Of a DNA stretch of 5,139 nucleotides, positions 1-5,139 are shown piece by piece. Origin of the DNA: Flavobacterium psychrophilum (GTDB lineage Bacteria > Bacteroidota > Bacteroidia > Flavobacteriales > Flavobacteriaceae). The notes under the pieces were generated by a model. The model saw nothing but the letters and a program-made list of their open reading frames with translations. It did no database searches and was not told the origin of the DNA. The DNA lies in contig CAMDGJ010000211.1 of the NCBI GenBank assembly GCA_945897545.1, positions 1-5,139 of the forward strand, in the 5' to 3' direction. Both the position numbers and the translations under genes were made by a program. Positions within the stretch are counted from its first letter, which is position 1. Every line of letters begins with the position of its first letter.

Positions 1-8
1 ATAGTATT
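1..8. repeat. Left 8-bp direct repeat, candidate target-site duplication
   Basis: The sequence atagtatt is identical to the last 8 bases of the window (5132-5139). Eight bp is the usual IS66 target duplication length, which matches the transposase encoded inside. The match does not extend into the element on either side. Whether it extends outward cannot be seen. Confidence 0.55.
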
Positions 9-260
9 GAGTTAAAAAAATAATAGGAGTAGTTTGGCCAACTCCGTTACTAAAAAAGAATAGTTGGAATAAATAGAGTAACTACGCTCAACTGGCCGTT
101 TGGAGAAAGACTCCCAAGGGGTCGTCCTTCACCAAGCGGCCTAACGTTACCTGCAAGCCTAAAAGACGACAGTGCATAAAATGAAGGATATGACAAGACA
201 TCAAAACGTAACGGGACAAACGAACCATCAGACAGCCGACCCAAAAGCCAACGCTTGTGA
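9..260. other. Left non-coding end with hairpins
   Basis: No credible gene lies here; open frames on both strands are short and resemble nothing known. The region holds several short stem-loops. GGAGT at 26-30 pairs with ACTCC at 41-45 around a TTGGCCAA palindrome, GTTACT at 46-51 has an inverted copy AGTAAC at 77-82, and GGAG at 102-105 pairs with CTCC at 111-114. GTTACCTGC at 146-154 recurs inverted at 4946-4954. Bases 165-245 are rich in GACA/ACA and poor in G+T on this strand, as is the matching stretch at the right end. GCCAACGC at 247-254 recurs at 4757-4764 and 4796-4803. The role is unknown; it could be transposase-binding or strand-processing DNA. Confidence 0.5.
92..144 (+). repeat. 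Left copy of hairpin-containing direct repeat
   Basis: The stretch runs from CTGGC through a small hairpin (GGAG-aaaga-CTCC) to CCTTCACCAAGCGGCCTAA at 126-144. The right end has a diverged copy in the same orientation at 5021-5069: CTGGC, a hairpin, then CCTTCGCCAAGCCCTAA. The closing blocks differ by one substitution and a 2-nt gap. The hairpin arms differ in sequence but sit in the same place, as in a conserved structure with compensatory change. The two copies are about 4.9 kb apart. The function is unknown. Confidence 0.55.
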
Positions 261-302
261 ATTTTTATTTTTTCCCATCGCACATTTTTTAAAAACAATT
301 TT
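261..302 (+). repeat. Left subterminal inverted repeat
   Basis: Two blocks, ATTTTTATTTTTT at 261-273 and ATTTTTTAAAAACAATTTT at 284-302, both recur as perfect reverse complements at 4842-4854 and 4808-4826, in the order expected of an inverted repeat. The 19-bp perfect match is too long to be a product of AT-richness alone. Spacing between blocks is 10 nt here and 15 nt on the right. The repeat lies about 260 bp from the left boundary, against about 285 bp on the right, so it is subterminal rather than terminal. Confidence 0.75.
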
Positions 303-318
303 AGCCAGCCGCACAAAT

Positions 319-374
319 GGCACATTTGGTTTTGCCCGATACTCAAGCCGACCCTTCTCAAAACCAAAAGAGCC
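319..374 (+). repeat. Left large stem-loop before the transposase gene
   Basis: TTTGGTTTTG at 325-334 pairs perfectly with CAAAACCAAA at 359-368. The stem continues outward as GGC-a-C-a against a-G-a-GCC with two A-A mismatches, giving 14 pairs of 16. The loop is 24 nt and contains CAAGCCGAC at 344-352. It resembles the stem-loop at 4729-4795, whose 25-nt loop contains CAAGCCAAC. A competing small hairpin, CAAATG-gca-CATTTG, lies at 314-328. CACATTTG at 321-328 is one base from a Bacteroidota TAnnTTTG box, so a weak transposase promoter here is possible but not supported by a clear -33 element. Confidence 0.55.
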
Positions 375-401
375 ATTTTTTTCTGACAACAACTATTGCC
401 A

Positions 402-3059
402 ATGGTTATCAATAATGATATAATTACTGCATTTATTTACTGCGACTATAAAGCCTATTTAAAAGGTCAAAATCTTCAATGCTCAAAATCGGAATTTGAA
501 ATCATTACACACAAACTTAAAGAAATACAAAAGCAGAAATATAAATCAAAGAATTCGATAACTAAAGAATTTGCGAATCAACCTTATGTTTTAAAAAATA
601 ATTTCCAATCAGGCAAAATTTACATACACACATTATTCAAAAACGACAACATATACATTGCATTAGATGGATGTTATTTTAATGAAAACAAGCTTTTTCC
701 TATTCTTATTAGTCCGTTTGAGAAAATCACAAAAGCAGATAAGTTAATTATTGGCGTACAGTCTCATTTTATTGAAAAAGAATTCAACCTAAAAATTGAT
801 TCGGCTATAGTTGTATTTGGAGAACAACAAAAGATAACAAAAGTGAAACTGGCTACTTTTTCAAAAGAAATAAAGAAAACGATTTCACTTTTAAATAAAA
901 CTTTAGAAAACCAAACACCTCCAAAATTTCATAAAAATGCCCATTGTCAAATATGTGAATTTTCCGAATCTTGCCTTGAAAAATTAAAAGAAAGAGATGA
1001 CCTAAGCCTATTAACAAGTTTAAAGCCGAAGGAAATTTTACAAAAAAATAGCAGAGGATTGTTTTCTGTTAAGCAATTGTCATATTCATTCAAACCTAAA
1101 AAAAATCCCCATCAAAAAAGGAAATTTCTGCCAGAATTAAAGGCATTAGCCATTCGTGAAAATAAGACATTTATTCAAGAAATGCCAAATTTAAAACAAA
1201 CTCAAACAGAAGTGTTTTTAGATTTTGAAGGAATTCCAGATAAAAACTCAAACTATTTGATAGGCTTAATTTTACGAACAGATAAAGTCGAAAACGAGTA
1301 TTCGTTTTGGGCAAATAATAAAGATGATGAAACCAAAATATTTATTGAATTAATAGAATTACTAAAACCACTCCAAAATTTCACCATTTACCATTATGGA
1401 GCTTACGAAACTCAAGGATTAAAGAATATTTCAAAGAGACTCTCTATTGAAAATCAAGCTATAATAAAGGTCTTAATAGAAAACTCTACTAATCTTCTAA
1501 ATGTTTTTACCCAAAATATTTATCCACCAACCTATACCAACAGTTTAAAAGAAATTGCTCAGTTTTTAAATTTTGAATGGACAGACAAAAAAGCAAGTGG
1601 TATTAAAAGTTTGGTTTGGCGATATAACTGGGAGCTTACTCAAAGTGAATCTTATAAAAACAACCTAATAACCTATAACATTGAAGATTGCAGAGCATTA
1701 AAAACAATAAAAGATTGGATCTGTAATGTCCCTAATTTAAGCAAAGAAACATTTGAAAATGTAGAAAAATTCAAAAAGGAATCAATGAATAAATGGGGCA
1801 GAATAAATTTTTTGATTCAAGACCTTGAAAAAATCAACAATTACGCCTATTTTAATTACCAAAGAGAAAAAGTATTAATCAAGACCTATCCAAAAATCAG
1901 ATTAAAAAAAAGTCGAAAATCAAAATCTTTAACGCTCCTTCATCCAAATAAAGTAATTGAAGTCCAGCGACCTAAAATATGTGAATTTTGTAATAATGAA
2001 AAATTTTATAGACACGACATTCAAAACAGAACAGTTATAGATTTAAAAATCACAAAAACTGGAATAAAAAGATTTATTATTCTTTATAAAAATGCAAGAT
2101 ATAAGTGTGTTAACTGTAAAAAAATTGTAATGCCAAGGGAAGAATTTGATATTAGAAGTAAATATGGTGTTAATCTTCAAAATTGGGTAATCAATCAAAT
2201 GATTCAATATCGAAATAGTTACAATAAAATTTCGGAACAATTAAAGGAAAGTTTTGATATTGATTTTGGGTCAAATACTGTATTATCAACTAAAACACTA
2301 TTTGCAAAGAAGTATGAACCAACATTTGATGAAATTATCAATGTAGTAAAAAACAGCTCTGTTATCCATATTGATGAAACAGTTTTCCATATCAGAAATG
2401 AATCCTGTTATATATGGGTATTTACCAATATTGATGCTGTTTTTTATTTGTTTAAACCAACGAGAGAAGCTGACTTTTTAAAAGAATTATTAGCTGATTT
2501 TAAGGGCGTTCTAATTAGCGATTTCTATGCTGGTTATGATGCGATGAAATGTGCAAAACAAAGATGCTTAATCCACTTAATACGTGACTTAAATGACGAT
2601 TTGGTAAAAAATCAATTTGATTCTGACTTCAAAAATATTGTTCAAAGTTTTTCTAATATAATGACAAATATTACAAATACCATAAACAAATTTGGACTAA
2701 AGAAAAGGAATCTAAACAAACATAAAAAGCAAACGGAATTATTTTTTAGAATTATAGAAGTATCAGAGTATGAAACAGAAGTTTGTTTGAAATGGCAAAA
2801 GAGGTTTAAGTCAACCAAAGATGAGCTTTTTACTTTTTTAAACTACGATGGTGTTCCTTGGAATAATAACAATGCAGAAACTGCAATAAAAGCAGTTGCT
2901 TTGTACCGCAGAGAGTACGATGGACTACCTACAAAAAATGGGATTCAAAAATACCTTACTCTTTTAAGTATTCAACAAACTTGTAAATATCAGGGAATAA
3001 ACTTTTTCGATTTTTTGAAATCTGGAAAAACAAGTATTTATGGCACTTCAAAAAAATAA
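402..3059 (+). CDS. Cas4/RecB-like + RNase H-like nuclease fused to IS66-type transposase
   Basis: This is an 885-aa three-part protein, likely a DNA transposase with attached nuclease-like domains. Residues 1-195 resemble TM0106-family RecB/Cas4-like nucleases: an opening FxxCxxKxYL motif (C14) and a closing CxxC(x5)C (C182, C185, C191) form a Cas4/AddB-like four-cysteine iron-sulphur set. D89 fits RecB motif II, but the expected ExK is replaced by PILIS (100-104), so nuclease activity there is doubtful. Residues about 268-440 form a YprB/DnaQ-like exonuclease fold with DFEG (D274, E276), HYGAYE (331-336) and YNIEDC (D429). A basic linker leads to a zinc ribbon (C527, C530, C569, C572) and an IS66 DDE core: HIDET (D658), SDFYAGYD (D707), NNNAE (E826). 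The core looks intact. ATG 402 was chosen over TTG 396; an in-frame stop lies at 384. No Shine-Dalgarno is visible. Ordinary IS66 TnpC is about 500 aa and lacks the first 500 residues seen here. The alternative is a domesticated transposase. Confidence 0.9.
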   Translation: MVINNDIITAFIYCDYKAYLKGQNLQCSKSEFEIITHKLKEIQKQKYKSKNSITKEFANQPYVLKNNFQSGKIYIHTLFKNDNIYIALDGCYFNENKLFPILISPFEKITKADKLIIGVQSHFIEKEFNLKIDSAIVVFGEQQKITKVKLATFSKEIKKTISLLNKTLENQTPPKFHKNAHCQICEFSESCLEKLKERDDLSLLTSLKPKEILQKNSRGLFSVKQLSYSFKPKKNPHQKRKFLPELKALAIRENKTFIQEMPNLKQTQTEVFLDFEGIPDKNSNYLIGLILRTDKVENEYSFWANNKDDETKIFIELIELLKPLQNFTIYHYGAYETQGLKNISKRLSIENQAIIKVLIENSTNLLNVFTQNIYPPTYTNSLKEIAQFLNFEWTDKKASGIKSLVWRYNWELTQSESYKNNLITYNIEDCRALKTIKDWICNVPNLSKETFENVEKFKKESMNKWGRINFLIQDLEKINNYAYFNYQREKVLIKTYPKIRLKKSRKSKSLTLLHPNKVIEVQRPKICEFCNNEKFYRHDIQNRTVIDLKITKTGIKRFIILYKNARYKCVNCKKIVMPREEFDIRSKYGVNLQNWVINQMIQYRNSYNKISEQLKESFDIDFGSNTVLSTKTLFAKKYEPTFDEIINVVKNSSVIHIDETVFHIRNESCYIWVFTNIDAVFYLFKPTREADFLKELLADFKGVLISDFYAGYDAMKCAKQRCLIHLIRDLNDDLVKNQFDSDFKNIVQSFSNIMTNITNTINKFGLKKRNLNKHKKQTELFFRIIEVSEYETEVCLKWQKRFKSTKDELFTFLNYDGVPWNNNNAETAIKAVALYRREYDGLPTKNGIQKYLTLLSIQQTCKYQGINFFDFLKSGKTSIYGTSKK

Positions 3060-3071
3060 TTCAATTCGCCA

Positions 3072-3107
3072 TTTCAACTTGTCCCAAATATTTGCTAAAT
3101 TTGGGAC
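3072..3107 (+). promoter_or_regulatory. AbiE operon promoter with overlapping inverted-repeat operator
   Basis: The 61-bp gap between the transposase and the antitoxin gene holds a perfect 9-bp inverted repeat, GTCCCAAAT at 3081-3089 and ATTTGGGAC at 3099-3107, with a 9-nt spacer. TAAATTTG at 3096-3103 matches the Bacteroidota -7 consensus TAnnTTTG and overlaps the right arm. TTTC at 3072-3075 is a one-mismatch -33 box with 20-nt spacing. Transcription would start about 10 nt before the ATG, giving a very short leader. AbiEi antitoxins are known to repress their own promoter by binding inverted repeats, so the repeat is a good operator candidate. It could also form a hairpin that ends transcription from the transposase gene. 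Confidence 0.5.
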
Positions 3108-3120
3108 GAAATAAATCGTA

Positions 3121-3723
3121 ATGGAACGACCAATAGTAGAAAATAAGATTGCCGAAGTGCTGAAATCACACCCAAAAGGAAGTGTTCTTTTTGTGGATAA
3201 CTTCTTAGACTATGGAAATCCAGAAAGTGTTAAGAAAGCATTGTTACGATTGAAAGAAAAGAAAATACTTGTTCGCTTGGCTCACGGTATTTACTTATAC
3301 CCCAAAATCGACAAAGAACTTGGAGTTCTCTTCCCATCAACCGAAGACATAGCCAAAGCAATTGCAAGACGAGACAGAGCAAGAATTGTCCCAACAGGAG
3401 TTCAAGCGTTGAATAAATTGGGATTATCAACCCAAGTTCCTATGAAAGTGGTTTATCTGACGGATGGAGCAGCAAGAAGCATTAAAGTTGGAAAACGAAC
3501 AATTACTTTTAAAAATACAAGCCCAAAAAATTTAATGGCACAAGGCGAAATAAGCAGTTTAGTAATTCAAGCACTAAAAACTATTGGTCAATTAAAAGTA
3601 GATGATGAAACACTTTTAAAAATTCAAACACTTCTCCAAAAGGAAAAAATAGAGAATAGATTGAATGATGCCAAACTTGCACCAGCTTGGATAAACAAAA
3701 TATTAATAAAATCCATTCGATGA
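3121..3723 (+). CDS. AbiEi-type (DUF6088-like) type IV antitoxin and autorepressor
   Basis: This 200-aa protein matches the DUF6088/AbiEi antitoxin group. In this family the antitoxin neutralises the AbiEii nucleotidyltransferase and represses the shared promoter; type IV antitoxins are thought to act without stable binding to the toxin. Residues about 5-62 read as a winged helix-turn-helix: NPESVKKALLRLKEKKIL (33-50) fits the recognition region, and the wing ends in the family-typical HGIYLYPK (55-62). The following segment has the characteristic VPTGVQALNKLGLS (90-103) and VVYLTDG (110-116). A basic C-terminal tail, expected for AbiEi-like proteins, follows. The ATG is the first start after an in-frame stop at 3112; upstream is AT-rich with no Shine-Dalgarno. 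The stop codon overlaps the toxin start (ATGA), so the pair is translationally coupled. Which of the close DUF6088 subfamilies it belongs to is uncertain. Confidence 0.87.
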   Translation: MERPIVENKIAEVLKSHPKGSVLFVDNFLDYGNPESVKKALLRLKEKKILVRLAHGIYLYPKIDKELGVLFPSTEDIAKAIARRDRARIVPTGVQALNKLGLSTQVPMKVVYLTDGAARSIKVGKRTITFKNTSPKNLMAQGEISSLVIQALKTIGQLKVDDETLLKIQTLLQKEKIENRLNDAKLAPAWINKILIKSIR

Positions 3724-4718
3724 ATACCAACTGGCTAGCATTATCAAAGGAAAGAAGAATTGAAATTCTTAATCAGGCGACAGAATTAACTGGCTTACCA
3801 TCGGTAGCAATTGAAAAAGATTGGTGGGTAACATTGTCGTTGAACGCATCTTTTTCATTACCATACAGTAAAAATATTGTTTTCAAAGGCGGAACATCTT
3901 TGAGCAAGGGATGGAACTTGATAGAAAGATTTTCAGAAGATATTGATTTGGCAATTGACAGAAAGTTTTTTGGTTTTGATGGCGACATCAGTAAAACGCA
4001 AATTAAAAATCTTAGGAAACAATCTTGTGAATTCATATCAACCACTTTCCTTGACGACTTAACCAAAATATTGACCGAATGGAAAGCAATAGATGAATGT
4101 AAATTAATTGCTCAACCAGTAAAGGATTCAGACAAAGACCCACAAGTAATTGAAATTCATTATAATTCAGTAATTGACACATCAGAATACTTACCTCAAA
4201 GAGTTTTGATAGAAGTTAGTTCACGTTCATTAATGGAGCCAATTGAAGAAAGAAAAATCAACTCAATTTTAAGCGAAAGTTTTCCGCAACAAAGTTTTGT
4301 AACCGTTCCATTTGCAATACCGACTGTGCTTCCACAAAGAACGTTTTTAGAAAAAGTTTTTTTGCTTCACGAAGAATTTTCACAGGAAACTGAAAAAATC
4401 CGCATTGACAGACTTTCAAGACACTTGTATGACTTGGAAAAATTGATGGACACCGAACACGGAATTGAGGCTTTGAAAAACATAGACCTATACAACAACA
4501 TTGTTGCTCATAGAGAAAAATTTAATCCATTACGAGGACTTGACTATGCTAACCATATTCCAAGTAAAATCAACATCATTCCACCGGCAGGAGTAGTAAA
4601 AGATTACGAAAAAGATTATGTTGAAATGACAAAATTTATGATTTACGGAGACCCTTTAAAGTTTGACAATTTAATAAAACGACTTTTGCAATTACAAATG
4701 AGAATAAATGAAAAATAA
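3720..4718 (+). CDS. AbiEii/AbiGii-family nucleotidyltransferase toxin
   Basis: This 332-aa protein is an AbiEii-type toxin of the DNA polymerase-beta-like nucleotidyltransferase superfamily. Relatives transfer nucleotides to RNA, including tRNA acceptor ends for characterised homologues, and halt growth during phage infection. Motifs in order are EKDWWV (32-37), the nucleotide-binding KGGTSLSKGW (56-65), the metal-binding RFSEDIDLAID (70-80, D74 and D76), IEVSSRSL (164-171), RTFLEKVFLLHEEF (207-220) and RLSRHLYDLEKL (231-242). The active site appears complete and the length is normal, so the toxin should be functional. ATG 3720 was preferred over an in-frame TTG at 3687 because it gives the ATGA overlap with the antitoxin stop. 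A large stem-loop begins 11 nt after the stop codon. As cargo it may provide phage defence or stabilise the element by toxin-antitoxin addiction. Confidence 0.9.
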   Translation: MNTNWLALSKERRIEILNQATELTGLPSVAIEKDWWVTLSLNASFSLPYSKNIVFKGGTSLSKGWNLIERFSEDIDLAIDRKFFGFDGDISKTQIKNLRKQSCEFISTTFLDDLTKILTEWKAIDECKLIAQPVKDSDKDPQVIEIHYNSVIDTSEYLPQRVLIEVSSRSLMEPIEERKINSILSESFPQQSFVTVPFAIPTVLPQRTFLEKVFLLHEEFSQETEKIRIDRLSRHLYDLEKLMDTEHGIEALKNIDLYNNIVAHREKFNPLRGLDYANHIPSKINIIPPAGVVKDYEKDYVEMTKFMIYGDPLKFDNLIKRLLQLQMRINEK

Positions 4719-4728
4719 GCCAGCCCTA

Positions 4729-4795
4729 AAAGCAAGCACATTTGCAATTCGCGCAAGCCAACGCACAGACCAAAAATTGCAAAAGAGCTTGCTTT
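4729..4795 (+). repeat. Right large stem-loop after the toxin gene
   Basis: AAAGCAAGC at 4729-4737 pairs perfectly with GCTTGCTTT at 4787-4795, and TTTGCAATT at 4741-4749 pairs perfectly with AATTGCAAA at 4775-4783. A symmetric 3-nt internal loop (aca/aga) separates the two stems. The 25-nt apical loop carries CAAGCCAAC at 4754-4762, nearly the same as the loop motif of the left stem-loop. It could act as a terminator for the AbiE operon, though no U-run follows immediately. Its pairing with the left stem-loop and its place just inside the 19-bp inverted repeat favour a role in the element ends. Two 18-bp-total stems of this quality are unlikely by chance. Confidence 0.7.
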
Positions 4796-4807
4796 GCCAA
4801 CGCAGAC

Positions 4808-4854
4808 AAAATTGTTTTTAAAAAATTTCCAAACGCTTCAAAAAAAATAAAAAT
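4808..4854 (-). repeat. Right subterminal inverted repeat
   Basis: AAAATTGTTTTTAAAAAAT at 4808-4826 and AAAAAATAAAAAT at 4842-4854 are exact reverse complements of the two left blocks at 284-302 and 261-273. Together with the stem-loop just inside, this mirrors the layout at the left end. GCCAACGCA at 4796-4804, between stem-loop and repeat, also occurs in the stem-loop's loop at 4757-4765. Confidence 0.75.
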
Positions 4855-5020
4855 ACACCACCACACAGCCCGACATACACAGCAGATAATGACACGAAAA
4901 CTCAATATTGACAAGGCATACAGCGACACGGTGGACAGAAGGCCAGCAGGTAACAGCACCTACAAAAAATTGGCGGTTCAGTGGTTAAATGAAGTTTTGT
5001 GCTTCGTATCAAGTTCAGTG

Positions 5021-5069
5021 CTGGCAGACGGTTTTCGTCTCCGAAATCGCCACCTTCGCCAAGCCCTAA
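5021..5069 (+). repeat. Right copy of hairpin-containing direct repeat
   Basis: CTGGC is followed by a perfect hairpin AGACG-gtttt-CGTCT (5026-5040) and then CCTTCGCCAAGCCCTAA at 5053-5069. The left copy is at 92-144 in the same orientation. Because the hairpin sits about 100 bp from both window ends, the copies are also placed almost symmetrically. Related intergenic sequences in other Bacteroidota are plausible but could not be checked. Confidence 0.55.
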
Positions 5070-5088
5070 AACCCAATTATTGACTACG

Positions 5089-5106
5089 TTTAGCAGGCTT
5101 GCTAAA
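5089..5106. repeat. Perfect 7-bp stem hairpin near the right end
   Basis: TTTAGCA at 5089-5095 pairs with TGCTAAA at 5100-5106 around the 4-nt loop ggct. It lies 33 bp from the right boundary; the GGAGT/ACTCC hairpin at 26-45 holds a similar place at the left end. It may be a transposase or nuclease recognition structure, or a bidirectional terminator. Confidence 0.45.
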
Positions 5107-5131
5107 TCGAAATAAATAATTGTTTCAATGA

Positions 5132-5139
5132 ATAGTATT
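5132..5139. repeat. Right 8-bp direct repeat, candidate target-site duplication
   Basis: The sequence is identical to bases 1-8 (atagtatt). If both are target duplications, the element proper spans 9-5131. Confidence 0.55.

Larger units (their letters stand above)
4855..5131. other. Right non-coding end with hairpins
   Basis: An open frame covers 4742-5083 but starts with TTG, has no recognisable protein features and lies over the repeats, so no gene is called. The first part (4855-4940) is rich in ACA/GACA on this strand, like 165-245 at the left end. GCAGGTAAC at 4946-4954 is the inverted copy of 146-154. The stretch 5021-5069 is the right copy of the direct repeat, and a strong hairpin follows at 5089-5106. 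The last 25 bases are AT-rich and show only weak inverted similarity to bases 9-24. Confidence 0.5.
1..5139. mobile_element. Putative IS66-like transposon with nuclease-transposase fusion and AbiE cargo
   Basis: The window begins and ends with the same 8 bases (atagtatt), and IS66-family elements typically duplicate 8 bp of target. Inside are an IS66-type DDE transposase fused to nuclease domains, a two-gene AbiE toxin-antitoxin operon, and about 400 bp of structured non-coding DNA at each end. Subterminal inverted repeats (261-302 and 4808-4854) and paired stem-loops (319-374 and 4729-4795) bracket all three genes, which suggests they move together. Usual IS66 companions (TnpA and TnpB) are absent, and no clear terminal inverted repeats are visible at bases 9 onward or 5131 backward. 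The flanks are not in view, so the true ends could lie elsewhere. The alternative is an IS66-derived gene next to an unrelated AbiE operon. Confidence 0.6.

Noticed and set aside
138..154. GCCTAAC next to GTTACC looked like an integron attC core
   Set aside because: A full attC needs RYYYAAC and a matching GTTRRRY at the two ends of one foldable site. No partner is found within about 150 bp on either strand, there is no integrase, and the right copy lacks the core.
396..402. TTG at 396 as start of the fusion protein
   Set aside because: ATG 402 lies two codons later and gives an N-terminus (FxxCxxKxYL at residues 11-20) typical of the family. Nothing supports the rarer TTG.
50..423. Open frames on both strands in the left end (50-412 minus, 172-423 plus)
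   Set aside because: Both run through hairpins and repeats, have no family resemblance, and the plus frame overlaps the true transposase start. Neither has a credible start context.
3687..3720. TTG at 3687 as start of the toxin
   Set aside because: It would create a 37-bp overlap with the antitoxin. ATG 3720 gives the common ATGA coupling and keeps all conserved motifs.
4729..4795. Stem-loop as a classic intrinsic terminator
   Set aside because: The stems are separated by an internal loop, the apical loop is 25 nt and no T-run follows directly. Termination is possible, but the match to the left stem-loop argues for a role in the element ends.
4742..5083. 113-aa open frame on the + strand at the right end
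   Set aside because: It starts with TTG, lies across the stem-loop, inverted repeat and direct repeat, shows repetitive composition and has no recognisable domain. It is best explained as a chance frame through structured non-coding DNA.
1..5139. CRISPR array or Cas operon suggested by the Cas4-like domain
   Set aside because: No regularly spaced repeats and no cas1 or cas2 genes are present. The four-cysteine domain belongs with TM0106-type proteins and is fused to a transposase.

Overview
The window looks like a self-contained mobile element from a Bacteroidota (Flavobacteriia/Cytophagia-type) genome. It is AT-rich, its genes lack clear Shine-Dalgarno sequences, a TAnnTTTG-type -7 box precedes one operon, and the protein families fit. 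This is inference; no rRNA or core gene is present to fix the taxon.

Layout. The first and last 8 bases of the window are identical (atagtatt), which is the target-duplication length expected for an IS66-type DDE transposase. About 400 bp of non-coding, hairpin-rich DNA lies at each end, and three same-strand genes fill the middle. Gene 1 (402-3059) encodes a large three-part protein: a Cas4/RecB-like (TM0106-type) domain with four cysteines, a DnaQ/YprB-type RNase H-like exonuclease domain, and a complete IS66-type transposase with zinc ribbon and DDE triad. Genes 2 and 3 (3121-3723 and 3720-4718) are an AbiE-type (type IV) antitoxin/toxin pair. They are coupled by an ATGA overlap and preceded by a promoter with an overlapping 9-bp inverted repeat.

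The non-coding ends are not random. A 19-bp sequence at 284-302 recurs perfectly in inverted orientation at 4808-4826, with a second shared AT block outside it on each side. Just inside each copy lies a large stem-loop (319-374 and 4729-4795) whose 24-25 nt loop carries CAAGCCRAC. These inverted structures bracket exactly the three-gene block. Further out, a partly conserved hairpin-containing sequence (92-144 and 5021-5069) occurs in direct orientation. No convincing IS66-like terminal inverted repeats are visible at the outer ends.

Interpretation. This may be an unusual IS66-derived transposon in which the transposase is fused to a Cas4-like/exonuclease module and an AbiE toxin-antitoxin system is carried as cargo. 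The fused protein would act on the structured ends, and the toxin-antitoxin pair would stabilise or defend the element or its host. The domain calls are well supported; mobility of the whole unit, the role of the nuclease half and the function of the hairpins are inference.
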